DNA from: Spirosomataceae bacterium
Lineage (GTDB): Bacteria; Bacteroidota; Bacteroidia; Cytophagales; Spirosomataceae
Reading direction: 5' to 3'
Assembly (NCBI GenBank): GCA_030731175.1
Contig: JANQUM010000212.1
Location: forward strand, 1-5,708
DNA length: 5,708 nucleotides
The notes under the pieces were generated by a model. That model searched no databases and was not told where the DNA came from. It saw nothing but the letters and a program-made list of their open reading frames with translations. The stretch's first letter is position 1. Every line of letters begins with the position of its first letter. Of this stretch, positions 4,719-5,708 are shown piece by piece. Both the position numbers and the translations under genes were made by a program.

Positions 4719-5708
4719 CTACTCATAAATCACGCTCAACAACTCGGCTACGCACGCTGGTTTTTCGGAGTTTTCGAGTTCGATTGTGGCTTCGATGAGC
4801 AGCTTGGCAACGTTCGGTTGTTTCATTTCTACGCTTTTCAACACGGCACTTAACCGCAATTTACTTCCCGAAGGCACGGGCGAAATAAACCGAACTTTGT
4901 TCATACCGTAATTCACGCCCATTTGCGAAGACGAAACCTCGAACAGTTCATAAATGAATTTCGGAGTTAATGAAAGCGTCAATAACCCGTGAGCAATTGT
5001 TCCGCCAAACGGCGAAGCGGCGGCTTTTTCCGCGTCCACGTGAATCCATTGATTATCAAAAGTTGCCGAAGCAAATTCGTTAATCATTTCCTGAGAAACG
5101 GTTTGCCAGGCTGATGTTCCCAACGATTTTCCTTCGTGAGCTTTCAAGGCGTTTAAAGATGCAAACGTAAACTTCCCACCTTGTGGAGTCACCTCAATTT
5201 CTACGGATTTTGGTTGCTTTATAGCTACGGTTTGTCCTTTATCAAACGCATCGTCGGAAGTAGTGATAACGGCCTTCCCGATGACTTTTCGGTTCATCAA
5301 ATCTTCCAACGCTTGCGGGGCATCTGCTAAATCATACGTTTTGTAAATGTGCGGTTTCAGCGTTCCTTTCATGAAATTTCCCGCCAATTCCTGAATATTC
5401 TGCATGTTCATTGCGGGTTCGGTGGCGGCAAATCTTCCCCAAAATACCCCAACAATATCGCAGCCTTTTAGCAAGGCTAAATTCAACGGAATTTTCGGAA
5501 TTTCTCCTCCCGCAAATCCTACGACTAAATAACGCCCTTTCCACGCCATCGAGCGAATGGCGGGTTCGGCAAATTTATCTCCGACGGGATCGTACACTAC
5601 ATCCACGCCTTTTCCTTCGGTCAATTCTTTGAGTTTGTCTTTGAGGTTTACTTCGGTATAATTTACGAGTTCGTCCGCTCCTTTTTCTTTGCAAATTGCA
5701 AGTTTCTC
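4719..5708 (-). CDS. NADPH:quinone oxidoreductase-like dehydrogenase fused to a MaoC hydratase domain, partial
   Basis: This is the C-terminal 329 residues of a larger protein; the frame stays open to the window edge and the N-terminal part, including the GroES-like half, lies outside. Visible residues 1-150 are the Rossmann half of a medium-chain dehydrogenase of the quinone oxidoreductase group: KEKGADELVNYTE (8-20), GKGVDVVYDPVGD (32-44), VVGFAGGEIPKIP (62-74), then LEDLMNRKVIGKAVI (134-148). After a linker of about 35 residues comes a MaoC/hot-dog domain (about 183-329). Its hydratase-type active-site signature is FDNQWIH, with D218 and H223 as the catalytic pair, followed by SPFGGTIAHGLLTLSL (232-247). 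The pairing suggests reduction and hydration of enoyl-CoA or enoyl thioesters in one polypeptide, in the cytoplasm; substrates are inferred, not shown. A TTG at 5624 could be mistaken for a start, but homology-like sequence continues through it. Its G+C varies from row to row (21 to 29 of 60 in those counted), and it appears to be resident DNA. Confidence 0.85.
   Translation of the reverse strand, partial: EKLAICKEKGADELVNYTEVNLKDKLKELTEGKGVDVVYDPVGDKFAEPAIRSMAWKGRYLVVGFAGGEIPKIPLNLALLKGCDIVGVFWGRFAATEPAMNMQNIQELAGNFMKGTLKPHIYKTYDLADAPQALEDLMNRKVIGKAVITTSDDAFDKGQTVAIKQPKSVEIEVTPQGGKFTFASLNALKAHEGKSLGTSAWQTVSQEMINEFASATFDNQWIHVDAEKAAASPFGGTIAHGLLTLSLTPKFIYELFEVSSSQMGVNYGMNKVRFISPVPSGSKLRLSAVLKSVEMKQPNVAKLLIEATIELENSEKPACVAELLSVIYE

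Noticed and set aside
5622..5624. TTG as the start codon of the dehydrogenase-MaoC gene
   Set aside because: The frame continues upstream to the window edge and encodes typical dehydrogenase sequence (GADELVNYTE), so the gene is truncated by the window, not started here.

Overview
The window looks like a Bacteroidota chromosome, probably of the Cytophagales/Sphingobacteriales type (inference). The start codons lack clear Shine-Dalgarno sequences. One intergenic region carries an exact Bacteroidota-type -7 motif (TAnnTTTG). The XerD has the style of that phylum, and short palindromes of the CCCCTTAAGGGG kind sit between genes. No rRNA, tRNA, CRISPR array or insertion sequence was seen.

Layout from left to right. 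Positions 1-87 are a detached copy of the 3' end of xerD. Positions 88-374 are AT-rich and non-coding, with a nested inverted repeat. Three surface-glycan genes follow: an acyltransferase-3 membrane protein (375-1487, +), UDP-galactopyranose mutase glf (1564-2673, -) and a family-2 glycosyltransferase (2865-3605, +). A complete xerD follows (3685-4584, -). A short intergenic stretch with palindromes leads to the C-terminal part of a dehydrogenase-MaoC fusion protein (4719 to the right edge, -).

The main observation is that the three glycan genes lie between two directly repeated copies of the last part of xerD (1-87 and 3717-3803, 86 of 87 bases identical, running off the left edge). The right copy belongs to the intact gene and the left copy is a stranded 3' fragment. 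This is the footprint left when a genomic island inserts into the 3' end of a gene and rebuilds that end. Here the target is itself a tyrosine recombinase gene. No integrase lies between the repeats, so the mover is either outside the window, lost, XerD itself, or homologous recombination. The island rows sampled are AT-richer than xerD.

Functionally, Glf would supply UDP-galactofuranose, the glycosyltransferase would move a sugar onto a lipid or glycan acceptor, and the acyltransferase would decorate a glycan. Together they look like a small exchangeable module for changing a surface polysaccharide. xerD and the dehydrogenase-MaoC gene are the resident background.
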